Shown here: positions 26,999 to 36,428 of the stretch, one piece after another
Layout of the letters: each line of letters starts with the position of its first letter
Position numbering within the stretch: position 1 is the first letter of the stretch
Assembly (NCBI RefSeq): GCF_039880525.1
Contig: NZ_CP156989.1
Span: forward strand, 2,601,900 to 2,665,899
Length of the DNA: 64,000 nucleotides
Reading direction: 5' to 3'
Origin: Agrococcus sp. ProA11
Lineage (GTDB): Bacteria > Actinomycetota > Actinomycetes > Actinomycetales > Microbacteriaceae
The notes under the pieces: model-generated
The model's database searches: none
What the model saw: the letters and a program-made list of their open reading frames with translations, nothing else
Told to the model about the DNA's origin: nothing
Program-made: the position numbers and the translations under genes

Positions 26999-27255
26999 CG
27001 CTCGAAGCCCTCGCGCTTGTCGAGGTCGGCGGATGCTCGGCCCTTCGGCTTCACCGCCAGCATGAGCGTCGCGGTCAGCAGCAGCGTGGCGATGAAGCCG
27101 ATGCCGCCGAACACGATCGCGAGCGTGACGTCGCGCACGGTGAGCATGACGACGAGCCCGATGAACAGGCCCGCGACTGCGGCGAAGACGACGTACTCGA
27201 AGGGCTTCAGCCTCTGTCGACGGCTGGGCTCGTGGGGACGGTGGGGGGTGCTCAT
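26995..27255 (-). CDS. Small two-helix membrane protein
   Basis: The 86-residue protein has a charged N-terminus (HEPSRRQRLKPFE), two hydrophobic segments (about 21-40 and 45-68) and a Lys/Arg/Asp-rich C-terminus. The family is unknown. It overlaps both neighbours. Confidence 0.7.
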   Translation of the reverse strand: MSTPHRPHEPSRRQRLKPFEYVVFAAVAGLFIGLVVMLTVRDVTLAIVFGGIGFIATLLLTATLMLAVKPKGRASADLDKREGFER

Positions 27256-27836
27256 GCGCTGCTCCGCTCGGTTGTAGGGGTGCGTGCCGGGCGAGCGGAG
27301 AGGGCCGCGACCGCGTGGAAGACGCCGACGATGACGGCGTAGGCGCCGAGGAGCCCGGTGAGGGTGACGGGGTCGCGCAGGAACGCGTAGATGACGCCCA
27401 GCGCCACGGTGAGAGCCCCGACGACCAGCCAGTCGCGGCTCAGCGCTCGCGCGCGCGGCTCGGTGACCGACCGCATCCGCCACCAGCCCTGCAGCTCGAG
27501 CAGCCCGGCGGGGACGGCCCAGAGGGCGACCGCGAGGCCGAGCGCCGTCGGGGTGGGAGCCGCGACTGCGAGCACGGCCGCGACGAGTGCGGCGGCGCCC
27601 GTCCATGCGGCGAGCCGCAGCGGCCAGCGACCCGCGCCCTGCGGCACCTGCTCGCGCGCGATCCACAGCGTGGCGGCGGTGCCGGCCAGCAGCAGCGCGA
27701 GCGCGATGAGCCCGACGATCGGCGCATGCAGCTGGACGAACGGCAGCGGCAGGCCGACGACGAGCGCGGGGACGGCTCGCAGCGCAGGGAGGTGCCAGTG
27801 GCGCGACCCCTGCGAGGCGACGGGCGTGGCGGTCAC
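27252..27836 (-). CDS. Putative membrane protein (acid-resistance HdeD-like)
   Basis: The 194-residue protein has about six hydrophobic helices. The LLGAYAVIVGVFHAVAAL stretch near the C-terminus is the style of HdeD/DUF308 small membrane proteins. The function is unknown. Confidence 0.6.
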   Translation of the reverse strand: MTATPVASQGSRHWHLPALRAVPALVVGLPLPFVQLHAPIVGLIALALLLAGTAATLWIAREQVPQGAGRWPLRLAAWTGAAALVAAVLAVAAPTPTALGLAVALWAVPAGLLELQGWWRMRSVTEPRARALSRDWLVVGALTVALGVIYAFLRDPVTLTGLLGAYAVIVGVFHAVAALSARPARTPTTERSSA

Positions 27837-27898
27837 GGCTGCTCCTCACGGTTCAGCCTCGATCCTATCGGCGGGTGGGCGCCGCGTAGCCTGGCCCC

Positions 27899-29119
27899 AT
27901 GACGCTCGACACGCACCGCCCGTTCATCGAGGACCTCTACCGCGAGCTGCACGCGAACCCCGAGCTCTCGCTCCGGGAGCACCGCACGGCAGCCCGGATG
28001 GCCGAGCTGCTGCGCGAGGCCGGGTTCGAGGTGCATGAGCAGGTCGGTGCCGCCACCGGCGTGGTCGGCGTGCTGCGCCGCGGCGAGGGGAAGACGGTGC
28101 TGCTGCGCGCCGACATGGACGGCCTGCCGGTCACCGAGGTCGAGCAGGTGCCCTATCGATCGACCGCGACCGACGAGCTCGGCGGCTCCCCGGTCGGCAT
28201 CATGCATGCGTGCGGGCACGACACCCACATGGCCGCGCTGCAGGGCGCGCTGCGCATCCTCGCGGACCGGGACGACTGGTCGGGCACCGTCATCGCGGTG
28301 TTCCAGCCGGCGGAGGAGACCATGGACGGCGCGCTCGGTATGCAGGATGCGCTGCGCGAGCTCTTCCCGGACGGCATCGACGTCGCGCTCGGGCAGCACG
28401 TCATGCCGGGAGCGGCGGGCACGGTGCTGACGGCAAGCGGACCCGTCATGGCCGCGAGCGACCACTTCGTCGTCACGGTGCGCGGCCGCGGCGGCCACGG
28501 CTCGCAGCCGGAGAAGACGATCGATCCGATCGTGCTCGCGGCGAGCATGGTGCTGCGGCTGCAGACGATCGTCTCGCGCGAGGTCGCGCCCAGCGATCAG
28601 GCGGTGCTCACGATCGGCACCTTCCGCGCCGGCACGAGGCAGAACATCATCCCCGAGACGGCGCGCTTCGAGATCAACATCCGCACCTTCGACGAGCGCG
28701 TGCGCACCCGGATGATCGCGGCGATCGAGCGCATCGTGCAGGGCGAGTGCGCGGTGGCGGGCGCGCCGCCCGCCACGATCGAGACGGGTGAGCGGGCGCC
28801 GCTGACGATCAACGACGCGGCTGCGGCCGCCGCCGTGGGTGCCGCCTTCGACGCCGCGTTCGGCGACCGGCACATGCCGCAGACGCCGCTGCTCGGCTCG
28901 GAGGACTTCAACTACCTGCCCGACACGTGGGGCGCCCCCTCGGTCTACTGGTTCTACGGCGGGTTCGATCCCGAGCTCGTGGCCGAGGCGACCGCGCGCG
29001 GCACCGCCGACGCGGACGTGCCCTCCAACCACTCCCCCGACTTCATCCCGGTGCTGCAGCCGACCCTCGACACGGCGACGACCGCGATGGTGGCGGCGGC
29101 GCGCGCGTTCCTCGTCTGA
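27899..29119 (+). CDS. M20 family metallopeptidase / amidohydrolase
   Basis: The 406-residue hippurate-hydrolase/IAA-amino-acid-hydrolase type enzyme begins with the motif HANPELSLREHRTA. Metal ligands lie in HACGHDTHMAAL and the catalytic Glu in PAEETMDG. The dimerisation domain contains GRGGHGSQPEKTIDP and the C-terminal metal ligand region is LGSEDFNY. It would hydrolyse N-acyl amino acids in the cytoplasm. The natural substrate is unknown. Confidence 0.92.
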   Translation: MTLDTHRPFIEDLYRELHANPELSLREHRTAARMAELLREAGFEVHEQVGAATGVVGVLRRGEGKTVLLRADMDGLPVTEVEQVPYRSTATDELGGSPVGIMHACGHDTHMAALQGALRILADRDDWSGTVIAVFQPAEETMDGALGMQDALRELFPDGIDVALGQHVMPGAAGTVLTASGPVMAASDHFVVTVRGRGGHGSQPEKTIDPIVLAASMVLRLQTIVSREVAPSDQAVLTIGTFRAGTRQNIIPETARFEINIRTFDERVRTRMIAAIERIVQGECAVAGAPPATIETGERAPLTINDAAAAAAVGAAFDAAFGDRHMPQTPLLGSEDFNYLPDTWGAPSVYWFYGGFDPELVAEATARGTADADVPSNHSPDFIPVLQPTLDTATTAMVAAARAFLV

Positions 29120-29223
29120 CCGGGATACGCCCGCTGCTCGGAATACGGCGCTGCTCGGAGCGTTCTCTGATAGCGACGCCGCGTTGTCAGCGGCCGCATC
29201 CCCAGCCATCACCGAGGAGAGTC

Positions 29224-29799
29224 ATGTCCCAGCGCCCCCAGATCGGCATCATCGTCGGCAGCACCCGTCCCGTCCGCGTCGGCCGGCCCGTCGCCGACGA
29301 GCTCGTCACGATGATCGAGGCGGCAGGCGCCGAAGCCGTGATGCTGGACCTGGCAGAGCAGCGGCTGCCGCTGCTCGACGAGGCGCTGCCGCCGGCATCC
29401 GGTGTGCGCACCAACGCCCACAGCATCGCCTGGGCGGAGCGGATCGACGCGCTCGACGGCGTCGTCTTCCTGACCCCGGACTACAACTCGGGGTACCCGG
29501 CGGCCCTCAAGAACGCCATCGACTACCTGAAGGCGGAGTGGCAGGGCAAGCCCGCCACGATCGTCTCCTACGGCTGGGCCGGCGGGCGCTCGGCCGCGGC
29601 GCAGCTCGCATCCGTGCTCAGCTACATCGGCGTCGCGCTGCAGGGCGACGGCGTGCAGCTGCCCTTCGAGCGCAGCGACTTCGACGAGTCGATGCGCATG
29701 GTCGACGCCACCGCGTTCGTCGCGCGCTCTCGTGAGGCGCTGCAGGCGAGCATCGACCTGGTGGTCGCGGCGGCCGCCGACGAGCTCGTCTCGGTCTAG
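29224..29799 (+). CDS. NADPH-dependent FMN reductase
   Basis: The 191-residue flavodoxin-like reductase has the FMN phosphate loop GSTRPVRVGRPV and the flavin-binding TPDYNSGYPAALKNAIDYL. Homologues reduce FMN, quinones or azo dyes. The ATG at 29224 follows GGAGA. Confidence 0.9.
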   Translation: MSQRPQIGIIVGSTRPVRVGRPVADELVTMIEAAGAEAVMLDLAEQRLPLLDEALPPASGVRTNAHSIAWAERIDALDGVVFLTPDYNSGYPAALKNAIDYLKAEWQGKPATIVSYGWAGGRSAAAQLASVLSYIGVALQGDGVQLPFERSDFDESMRMVDATAFVARSREALQASIDLVVAAAADELVSV

Positions 29800-29854
29800 T
29801 CGCCGCTGTGCCCCGGATGCGGCGGCCCGCTGCGCCAGTGCCTAGGCTGAGCGC

Positions 29855-30136
29855 ATGATCGCCGTCATCCTCTCCTTCTCCGACGACCCCGCACGCCTCG
29901 AGCTGCGGCCCGCGCATCGCGAGAAGGCCGCCGCGCTGGTCGCCGAGGGCACGCTCGCGGCCGGCGGCCCCTTCGCCGATCAGTCGGGGGCACTGCTGCT
30001 GTTCGCGACCGACGACATGGGCACCGTCGAAGCCGCGCTCGCCGACGACCCGTACTACTCCGCCCCGGGAGTGCGAGTGGCCACGGTGCAGCCCTGGACC
30101 GTCGTCTCCGGCGGCATCGTCGCGCACGCAGGCTGA
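29855..30136 (+). CDS. YciI family protein
   Basis: The 93-residue ferredoxin-like-fold protein has the family elements RPAHREKAAALVAEGTL, AGGPFADQSG and the DDPYYSAPGVRVATVQPW region. YciI-like domains are small putative enzymes of uncertain function. Confidence 0.88.
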   Translation: MIAVILSFSDDPARLELRPAHREKAAALVAEGTLAAGGPFADQSGALLLFATDDMGTVEAALADDPYYSAPGVRVATVQPWTVVSGGIVAHAG

Positions 30137-30146
30137 TCGCGGCGGT

Positions 30147-31037
30147 TCAGCGGCGCACGCCGAGCCGCGACAGCACGCGATCGGAGAGCGGCTTGCCGCC
30201 GGTCTGGCAGGTGGCGCAGTACTCGAGCGTCGAGTCGGCGTAGATCACCTGCCGCACGGTGTCGCCGCAGACGGGACACGCTTCGCCCTTGCGACCGTGC
30301 ACGCGCATGTGCTGCCGCTTCTCAGCCTTCTGCGATGACGCCGGCACCCCGACGGCATGCTCGACCGCCTCGGTGAGCACCTGGCGCAGCGCCTCGTACA
30401 GCCGGTGCACCTCGTCGGCCGGCATCGATGCCGGGTGGAATGGCGACATGCCCGCCGCGTGCAGGATCTCGTCCGAGTAGGCGTTGCCGATGCCGGCGAT
30501 GCGCTGCTGGTCGCGCAGCACGCCCTTGATCTGCGCGCGGCCCGCATTCGCGAGGATCGCCGCGAAGCGCTGCTCCGTGAAGTCGTCGCTGAGCGGCTCC
30601 GGCCCCAGCGTCGCGATGGAGAGCACCTGATCGGGATGCGCCACGACGTGGATGGCGAGCCGCTTGCGCGTCGCCTGCTCGGTCACGTCGAAGCCGTCGC
30701 CGGCGAGCGGATCGCCGTCCGGTGACTCGAGCACGACGCGCGCCGCCAGCGGACCCCTGCCTCGGCCGGCCGCGGGCCGGGGCGAGGCATCGCGCCACCG
30801 GATCCAGCCCGAGCGGGCGAGGTGCATGACGAGGTGCGGGCCGCCGTCGACGGAGAGCACGAGGTGCTTGCCGCGGCGGTCGACCGTGCGCACGGGAGCG
30901 CCGTGCAGGGCGTCGGCCGGCGGATCGACCGTCTTGAGCGCGGCGATCTCGAGCACGTCGACCCTGCGGATCACCCGCCCGGTGAGCCGTTCGCGCAGAT
31001 CGACCGCGAGCGCTTCGACCTCCGGCAGCTCTGGCAT
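30147..31037 (-). CDS. Fpg/Nei family DNA glycosylase
   Basis: The 296-residue bifunctional glycosylase/AP lyase has the N-terminal MPELPEVEALAVDL (catalytic Pro1-Glu2 after Met removal), DRRGKHLVLS with the helper Lys, the helix-two-turn-helix region IGNAYSDEILHAAGMSP and a four-Cys zinc finger (CPVC...CATC). It resembles actinobacterial Nei1-like enzymes for oxidised bases. The upstream in-frame ATG at 31070 is rejected because Pro must follow the initiator Met. Confidence 0.92.
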   Translation of the reverse strand: MPELPEVEALAVDLRERLTGRVIRRVDVLEIAALKTVDPPADALHGAPVRTVDRRGKHLVLSVDGGPHLVMHLARSGWIRWRDASPRPAAGRGRGPLAARVVLESPDGDPLAGDGFDVTEQATRKRLAIHVVAHPDQVLSIATLGPEPLSDDFTEQRFAAILANAGRAQIKGVLRDQQRIAGIGNAYSDEILHAAGMSPFHPASMPADEVHRLYEALRQVLTEAVEHAVGVPASSQKAEKRQHMRVHGRKGEACPVCGDTVRQVIYADSTLEYCATCQTGGKPLSDRVLSRLGVRR

Positions 31038-31070
31038 GCAAGCCAGTGTGCACCCGCCGGCCGAGCGCAA

Positions 31071-32138
31071 CTAGAGCGTCTTGAGCTGCAGCAGGCGCGC
31101 CTGCCCCTCCTCGCGCATGTCCGCCAGGTCGGAGCGCGCGGTCACGAAGTCGGTGAACGACCTGTGGCCCAGCGACTTCTCGTTGAAGACCGGGTCCATG
31201 CGCTTCATCTGCTCCTTGACGACGTTGGCGTGCAGCCACTCGTCATCCGACTTCTGGTGCAGGATGCGCAGTGCGCGCTCCAGCAGGCCGGTCGCGGCGT
31301 CGCCGCGCTCGTCGCGCGACATCGCGACCTCGTCCTGCTCGGCCGCGACCGACTCGCTCGTCGCGCGACGGCGGCGGCGGGCCGGCTTCTGCTCCGCCTC
31401 GGGCTCTGCCTCTGCCTCGGGCTCGGCCGCTGCAGCGGTGTCGGCGGCACCGTCCTCGGCCTTGCCCTTGGCCTCCTGCGACTTCGCACCCTTGCCGCGC
31501 GTCTGCCTGCGCGCCGGGGCCGCCTCGGGCTCCGGCTGGGGCTCGGGCTCGAGTTCCTCGATGCGCACCGGCTCGATGCCCGGCAGCGCGTCGTAGTCGG
31601 CGAACTCGTCGCAGGCGGCGGCGAGCGACTTCGAGGTGCTGCCGGCGACGCCGATGCCCACCACGTAGCTGCCCAGCCGCTTCGCGCGCTGCGCGAGGGC
31701 GATGTAGTCGCTGTCGCCGGCGACGATCACCACGTGCGTGATGTCCTCGAGCCGGAAGAGGTCTTCGACCACGTCGACCGCGAGGCGGATGTCGGCGCCG
31801 TTCTTGAGCGCTCTGGTGGTGGGGAACATCTGCACCAGGTCGACCGCGCGCGCCAGCAGCTGGTCGCGGTAGGCGGCGTGCGCCGGCACCGACCAGTCGG
31901 CGTAGGCACGGCTCAGCACGATCGAGCCGAAGCTGGAGGCGTAGTCGATGATCGCGCCGAGGTCGACGGTTGCCTGCTGGAAGCGCGTGCGTGCCTTCGA
32001 CTCGCGGCCGTCGGCCGGCAGCGTGCGCACCTTGTCGGCGTGGAAGGCGCCCCGGCCATGCAGCTGGTCGTAGCGGGAGATGAGGATGTTGTCGAAGTCG
32101 ATGTAGACGGCGACACGCGCCTCGAGGTCTGTTGGCAT
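31071..32138 (-). CDS. NYN-domain (PIN-like nuclease) protein with C-terminal LOTUS/OST-HTH-like region
   Basis: The 355-residue protein has an N-terminal NYN/LabA domain with acidic residues in VAVYIDFDNI, KNGADIRLAVDVVED and VIVAGDSDYIALA. A low-complexity Pro/Glu/Ala linker (residues ~195-265) follows. The C-terminal helical region (LLERALRILHQKSDDEWLHA) is like OST-HTH/LOTUS. NYN domains are PIN-like RNases. The target RNA is unknown. A GTG or ATG further upstream is rejected because the domain starts at once after MPTDLEAR. Confidence 0.82.
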   Translation of the reverse strand: MPTDLEARVAVYIDFDNILISRYDQLHGRGAFHADKVRTLPADGRESKARTRFQQATVDLGAIIDYASSFGSIVLSRAYADWSVPAHAAYRDQLLARAVDLVQMFPTTRALKNGADIRLAVDVVEDLFRLEDITHVVIVAGDSDYIALAQRAKRLGSYVVGIGVAGSTSKSLAAACDEFADYDALPGIEPVRIEELEPEPQPEPEAAPARRQTRGKGAKSQEAKGKAEDGAADTAAAAEPEAEAEPEAEQKPARRRRRATSESVAAEQDEVAMSRDERGDAATGLLERALRILHQKSDDEWLHANVVKEQMKRMDPVFNEKSLGHRSFTDFVTARSDLADMREEGQARLLQLKTL

Positions 32139-32209
32139 GGGTCCAGTGTGACAGTCGCGCCGTGGATTCCTCGGATCGCGTGCGCGGAGCACCCTCTTGT
32201 GCCTATGGT

Positions 32210-32227
32210 GTTGTCCACGTGCACAAC
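32210..32227. promoter_or_regulatory. Palindromic operator candidate upstream of polyamine operon
   Basis: GTTGTCCACGTGCACAAC is palindromic except for one mirrored pair and lies 29 bases before the transporter ATPase start. No regulator gene is adjacent, so the binding protein is unknown. Confidence 0.5.
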
Positions 32228-32256
32228 GAGGCGCACCTGACGGGAAGGGCCGACCT

Positions 32257-33414
32257 TTGTCGAATGCACCGGACGCGACCGCTGCCCCCGCCGACCTCGA
32301 GACGGCCCGCGGGAGCATCCAGCTCGCCCACGTCACGAAGCGCTACGGCGACCACGTCGCGGTCGACGACCTGGTGCTCGACATCCAGCCGGGCGAGTTC
32401 CTGTCGCTGCTGGGGCCCTCCGGCTGCGGGAAGACGACGACGCTGCGGATGATCGCGGGGTTCGAGCACCCCGACGCTGGCGACATCCGCATCTCCGGTG
32501 CCAGCGTGCTCGGCCGCCCGCCGCACCGCCGCGACGTCAACACCGTCTTCCAGGCCTACGCGCTCTTCCCACACATGTCGGTGGCCGAGAACGTGGCGTA
32601 CGGGCTGCAGCAGCGGCGCACGCCGCGCGCCGAGATCCGCAGCAAGGTCACCGAGGCGCTCGAGATGGTGCAGATGCGCAGCTTCGCCGATCGCAGGCCG
32701 ACGATGCTCTCCGGTGGCCAGCAGCAGCGCGTCGCGCTCGCGCGCGCCCTCGTCAACCGCCCGGCGGTGCTGCTGCTCGACGAGCCGCTCGGCGCGCTCG
32801 ACCGCAAGCTGCGCGAAGAGATGCAGCTCGAGCTCAAGCTGCTGCAGTCCCGCCTCGGCATCACCTTCGTCTTCGTGACGCACGATCAGGCCGAGGCGCT
32901 CTCGATGAGCGACCGGATCGCGATCATGCGCGATGGCCGGATCGAGCAGCTCGGCGACCCCGACAGCGTCTACGCCCGGCCCGCGTCCGCCTACGTGGCC
33001 GCCTTCGTCGGCCAGCAGAACTTCTTCGAGGGCCAGCTCGTCGACGCCGGTCGCGGGATCGACGGCGACCACGTGCGACTGCGATCGACCGACGACCGCC
33101 TGGCCGCCGGCCCTGGCATGGCTGCGGTGCGCCCCGAGCATGTGCGGGTCGAGCCCGATGACGGCGGAGCGCTCCCGGATGCGAACGCGGTGCGCGGCAC
33201 CCTGCTGGGGGTCTCGCATCTCGGCGAGACCAAGCAGTTCCTCGTGCGCCTCGGCGACGACCAGAGCATCGTCGTGCGCCAGCCGACCGCCCAGTCGCTC
33301 GAGATGAGCACGGGCGACAGGGTGCGCTGCTCATGGCTCGCAAGCGATGTGCACCTCTTCCCCGCCACGGATGCGGCTGCCGCAGGCGGCCGCATCGATC
33401 CCCCCACGGACTGA
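32257..33414 (+). CDS. Spermidine/putrescine-type ABC transporter ATP-binding protein
   Basis: The 385-residue ATPase has Walker [12 protein letters not shown]-loop [12 protein letters not shown], signature [15 protein letters not shown] and Walker [14 protein letters not shown]-terminal TOBE domain lies from about residue 245 on. This is the PotA/FbpC-like MOI family. The TTG at 32257 is chosen because GGGAAGGG lies at good spacing and the ABC domain starts ~25 residues later. It is first of eight closely packed genes. Confidence 0.88.
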   Translation: MSNAPDATAAPADLETARGSIQLAHVTKRYGDHVAVDDLVLDIQPGEFLSLLGPSGCGKTTTLRMIAGFEHPDAGDIRISGASVLGRPPHRRDVNTVFQAYALFPHMSVAENVAYGLQQRRTPRAEIRSKVTEALEMVQMRSFADRRPTMLSGGQQQRVALARALVNRPAVLLLDEPLGALDRKLREEMQLELKLLQSRLGITFVFVTHDQAEALSMSDRIAIMRDGRIEQLGDPDSVYARPASAYVAAFVGQQNFFEGQLVDAGRGIDGDHVRLRSTDDRLAAGPGMAAVRPEHVRVEPDDGGALPDANAVRGTLLGVSHLGETKQFLVRLGDDQSIVVRQPTAQSLEMSTGDRVRCSWLASDVHLFPATDAAAAGGRIDPPTD

Positions 33415-33443
33415 TCCCCGCCCACGCCAAGCAGGAGGCACCG

Positions 33444-34634
33444 ATGACCGCTGGAAAGAACCCGATCCGCATCCTCGCGAGCGCAGAGGCCGTGCCGCTC
33501 ATCGAGCGGGAGGTCTCCCGGCGACGCTTCCTGAGCATCGCCGCCATCACGGGCGGGTCTGCGCTGCTCGCGGCCTGCACCCCCAGCGGGGGCGGCAGCC
33601 CCGCCGGATCCCCCGGCGCCACCGGCGGCACGCTCGAGCGGGAGCTGTCGATGTACACCTGGGGCGACTACGACGCCCCGGACGTGCTCTCCGGCTTCAG
33701 CGACGAGCTGGGCCCGACGATCAGGCTCGACTCGTTCAGCTCCAACGAGGAGATGATCGCCAAGCTCGTCGCCGCCCGCGGCACCTCGGGCTACGACGTG
33801 ATCGTGCCGACCGGCTCGTTCATCCCGCAGATGATCGAGAACGAGCTGCTGCTGCCCTTCAACAAGGAGCTGCTGCCGAACCTCACCAATCTCGACCCGC
33901 AGTACCTCGGCAGGGACTGGGATCCCGAGAACCAGTACTCCGTGTGCAAGGCGTGGGGCACGACCGGCTTCGTCTACGACAACACCGTGATCACGCGAGA
34001 GCTGTCGACCTGGGGCGACTTCCTGGACGCCGCGATGACCGAGGCGAGCGGCAAGACCACGCTGCTCGACGACCCGGCCGGCGTGCTCGGCCCGTACTTC
34101 TGGCGCGACGAGATCGATTGGAACACCACCGACGAGGCGCAGCTCAGCGCCTGCCGCGACTTCCTCGTGAACGAGCTGGCCTCGCACATCGTCGCGTTCG
34201 ACTCCTACCCCGGCGGCAGCGCGATCCCGCAGGGCACGCACGTGCTCATGCAGTCGTGGAACGGCGACGCGCGCCTGGGCATCATGGAGTCGCCGGATCC
34301 CGATCGCTGGACCTGGGTGCTCCCCGGGCCGGCCACGGAGCTGTGGATGGACAACTGGGCGATCGCCGCCGGTGCGCCGCACCCCGAGGCCGCCCACGCG
34401 TTCATCAACTGGTCGATGACGCCCGACGCCATGCTCTCCAACCTCGACTACATCGGCTATCACGTGGGCGGCAAAGACCTCGAGCAGGTCGCCGCCGACG
34501 CGGGCCTGGAGATGACCGATCTGCTCTTCTTCACCGACGAGCAGCTCTCGACCATGCACGAGGGCGAGCTCAACGAGTCGCAGGGTCGTCGCGTCGAGAT
34601 CTGGAACGAGATGAAGGCCGCCGCGGGTGCGTAG
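33444..34634 (+). CDS. Polyamine-type ABC transporter substrate-binding protein
   Basis: The 396-residue protein has a twin-arginine-like lipoprotein signal (SRRRFLSIAAITGG...LLAAC) and a periplasmic-binding fold starting at LSMYTWGDYDAPDVL, the start typical of PotD/PotF. GGAGG lies just upstream of the ATG at 33444. The end overlaps the permease gene by 8 bases. Confidence 0.9.
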   Translation: MTAGKNPIRILASAEAVPLIEREVSRRRFLSIAAITGGSALLAACTPSGGGSPAGSPGATGGTLERELSMYTWGDYDAPDVLSGFSDELGPTIRLDSFSSNEEMIAKLVAARGTSGYDVIVPTGSFIPQMIENELLLPFNKELLPNLTNLDPQYLGRDWDPENQYSVCKAWGTTGFVYDNTVITRELSTWGDFLDAAMTEASGKTTLLDDPAGVLGPYFWRDEIDWNTTDEAQLSACRDFLVNELASHIVAFDSYPGGSAIPQGTHVLMQSWNGDARLGIMESPDPDRWTWVLPGPATELWMDNWAIAAGAPHPEAAHAFINWSMTPDAMLSNLDYIGYHVGGKDLEQVAADAGLEMTDLLFFTDEQLSTMHEGELNESQGRRVEIWNEMKAAAGA

Positions 34635-35529
34635 GAGGTCGTTCGGCGCGCTGCTGGCACTGCCGGCGTGGTTCTGGCTGGCCACCTTCTTCGTCGCCCC
34701 CGTGGCGATGGTGATCTGGTTCAGCTTCGGCTACAAGCCCGGCGTGTTCGGCACGCACGCGAACGACATCCTCTCCTTCGACCGCTACGCCGAGGCGCTC
34801 TCGCCCACGTTCGCCATGACGTTCCAGAACACCCTGTGGGTGGGCATGCTCGGCACCCTGCTGTGCTTCCTCATCGGAGCTCCGGTCGCCTACTGGCTGG
34901 CCTTCAAGGTGCGACCGGAGCGGCGCGGCATCATGCTCGCGCTGGTGCTCATCCCGTTCTGGACCAACTTCCTCATCCGCACGATCGGCTGGCAGGTGAT
35001 CCTGGCTCCCGAGGGATGGGCGTCGCAGGCGCTGGAGGCCGTGGGGCTCGGGCCGATCGACATCCTCTACACGCGCGCCGCGGTGCTGCTCGGCGTCGTC
35101 TACAACTACCTGCCGCTCATGATCCTGCCGCTCTACGTCGCCTTCGACCGGGTCGGGCCGCAGGTGCGGGAGGCGTCACGGGATCTGGGCGCCGGGTCGC
35201 TCGCGACCATCGTGCGGGTGACGCTGCCGCTGTCGAAGCCGGGCATCATCGCCGGCGTGCTGCTGGTCTTCATCCCCCTGATGGGCGACTACATCACCGC
35301 GACCGTGCTCGGCGGCGCGCAGGGCAACATGGTCGGTCAGCTGGTCGCGAGCCAGTTCCAGAGCGCGCAGAACTGGGCGCTCGGCTCCGCGATGGCGGTC
35401 GTGCTCATGCTGGTCATCACCCTCACGATCGCCGTCTGCGGTCTGGCGCTCTGGCTGCTCGCTCTGCCGCTGCGCTGGCGCGGGCGGCTCGTGCTGGGGC
35501 CGGAGACCGCCGACAGGAGTGCCCGATGA
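34627..35529 (+). CDS. ABC transporter permease, PotB type
   Basis: The 300-residue permease has six hydrophobic segments and the EAA loop EASRDLGAGSLATIVRVTLPLSKPG. The start is a GTG inside the end of the binding-protein gene; the stop overlaps the next permease. Confidence 0.9.
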   Translation: MRRRSFGALLALPAWFWLATFFVAPVAMVIWFSFGYKPGVFGTHANDILSFDRYAEALSPTFAMTFQNTLWVGMLGTLLCFLIGAPVAYWLAFKVRPERRGIMLALVLIPFWTNFLIRTIGWQVILAPEGWASQALEAVGLGPIDILYTRAAVLLGVVYNYLPLMILPLYVAFDRVGPQVREASRDLGAGSLATIVRVTLPLSKPGIIAGVLLVFIPLMGDYITATVLGGAQGNMVGQLVASQFQSAQNWALGSAMAVVLMLVITLTIAVCGLALWLLALPLRWRGRLVLGPETADRSAR

Positions 35530-36407
35530 CCGCCCCCGCGCCCCGCACCGCGCCGCGCGCACGCCGCCCGCACCGATCGGCGAGCGACCTGGCGCTCACG
35601 ATCTGGGGCGTGCTGGTGCTGCTGTTCCTGTTCGCGCCGATCATCGTCATCGTCGTGCACTCGTTCAACGACGGGCGACTGCTGGTGTCGTTCGACAGCT
35701 TCGGCTTCACCGCCTTCCGCGCGATCGTCGACAACCCGATCGTGCAGGATGCGGTGCGCGTCTCGGTCATCACCGCAGCGATCTCCGCCATCATCGCGAC
35801 GGCGCTCGGCACGCTCGCCGGCATTGCGATGGCGCGGCACCCCGGTCGGTGGGCGTGGTGGTTCCTCGGCATGCTGCTGCTGGTGTCGGTCACGCCCGAG
35901 ATCGTCGACGCGATCGCGCTGCTGCCGTGGTTCGTCTTCCTCGGCCAGGATGCGGGGATGCCGCTGTTCGACAACGGCTACGTGCGCCTGTCGATCGGCT
36001 CGTCGCTGTTCGCGATGGCGATCGTCTCCTACATCGTGCGCGCTCGCCTCGTCGGCCAGGAGGGCAACCTGGAGGAGGCATCCGGCGATCTCTACGCGAC
36101 GCCGTTCACGACCTTCCGCCGCGTCACCCTCAAGCGCGCGATGCCGGCCGTGCTCGCCGGCTTCCTGCTCGCCTTCACGCTCAGCCTCGACAACACCATC
36201 ATCGCCGCGTTCGTGCAGGTCTCGGGCACGACGCCGTGGCCTGTGTACGTGCTCTCGGCCGTGCGCTCCGGCCTGCGGCCCGAGATCGCGGCCGTGTCGA
36301 CGATCATGCTCCTCCTCACGCTCGTCGCCCTCGGGATCGTCGCCATGGTGCTGCGCCGCGCGGGCGACTCGGCGACCCAGATCGCGCGCACCATGACCGG
36401 CGGCTGA
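35526..36407 (+). CDS. ABC transporter permease, PotC type
   Basis: The 293-residue second permease has an Arg-rich N-terminus, six helices and the EAA loop EASGDLYATPFTTFRRVTLKRAMP. It starts with an ATGA overlap. Together with the other permease it forms the channel of a PotABCD-type importer. Confidence 0.9.
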   Translation: MTAPAPRTAPRARRPHRSASDLALTIWGVLVLLFLFAPIIVIVVHSFNDGRLLVSFDSFGFTAFRAIVDNPIVQDAVRVSVITAAISAIIATALGTLAGIAMARHPGRWAWWFLGMLLLVSVTPEIVDAIALLPWFVFLGQDAGMPLFDNGYVRLSIGSSLFAMAIVSYIVRARLVGQEGNLEEASGDLYATPFTTFRRVTLKRAMPAVLAGFLLAFTLSLDNTIIAAFVQVSGTTPWPVYVLSAVRSGLRPEIAAVSTIMLLLTLVALGIVAMVLRRAGDSATQIARTMTGG

Positions 36408-36428
36408 GCCGCCAGAGAAGGAATCCCC

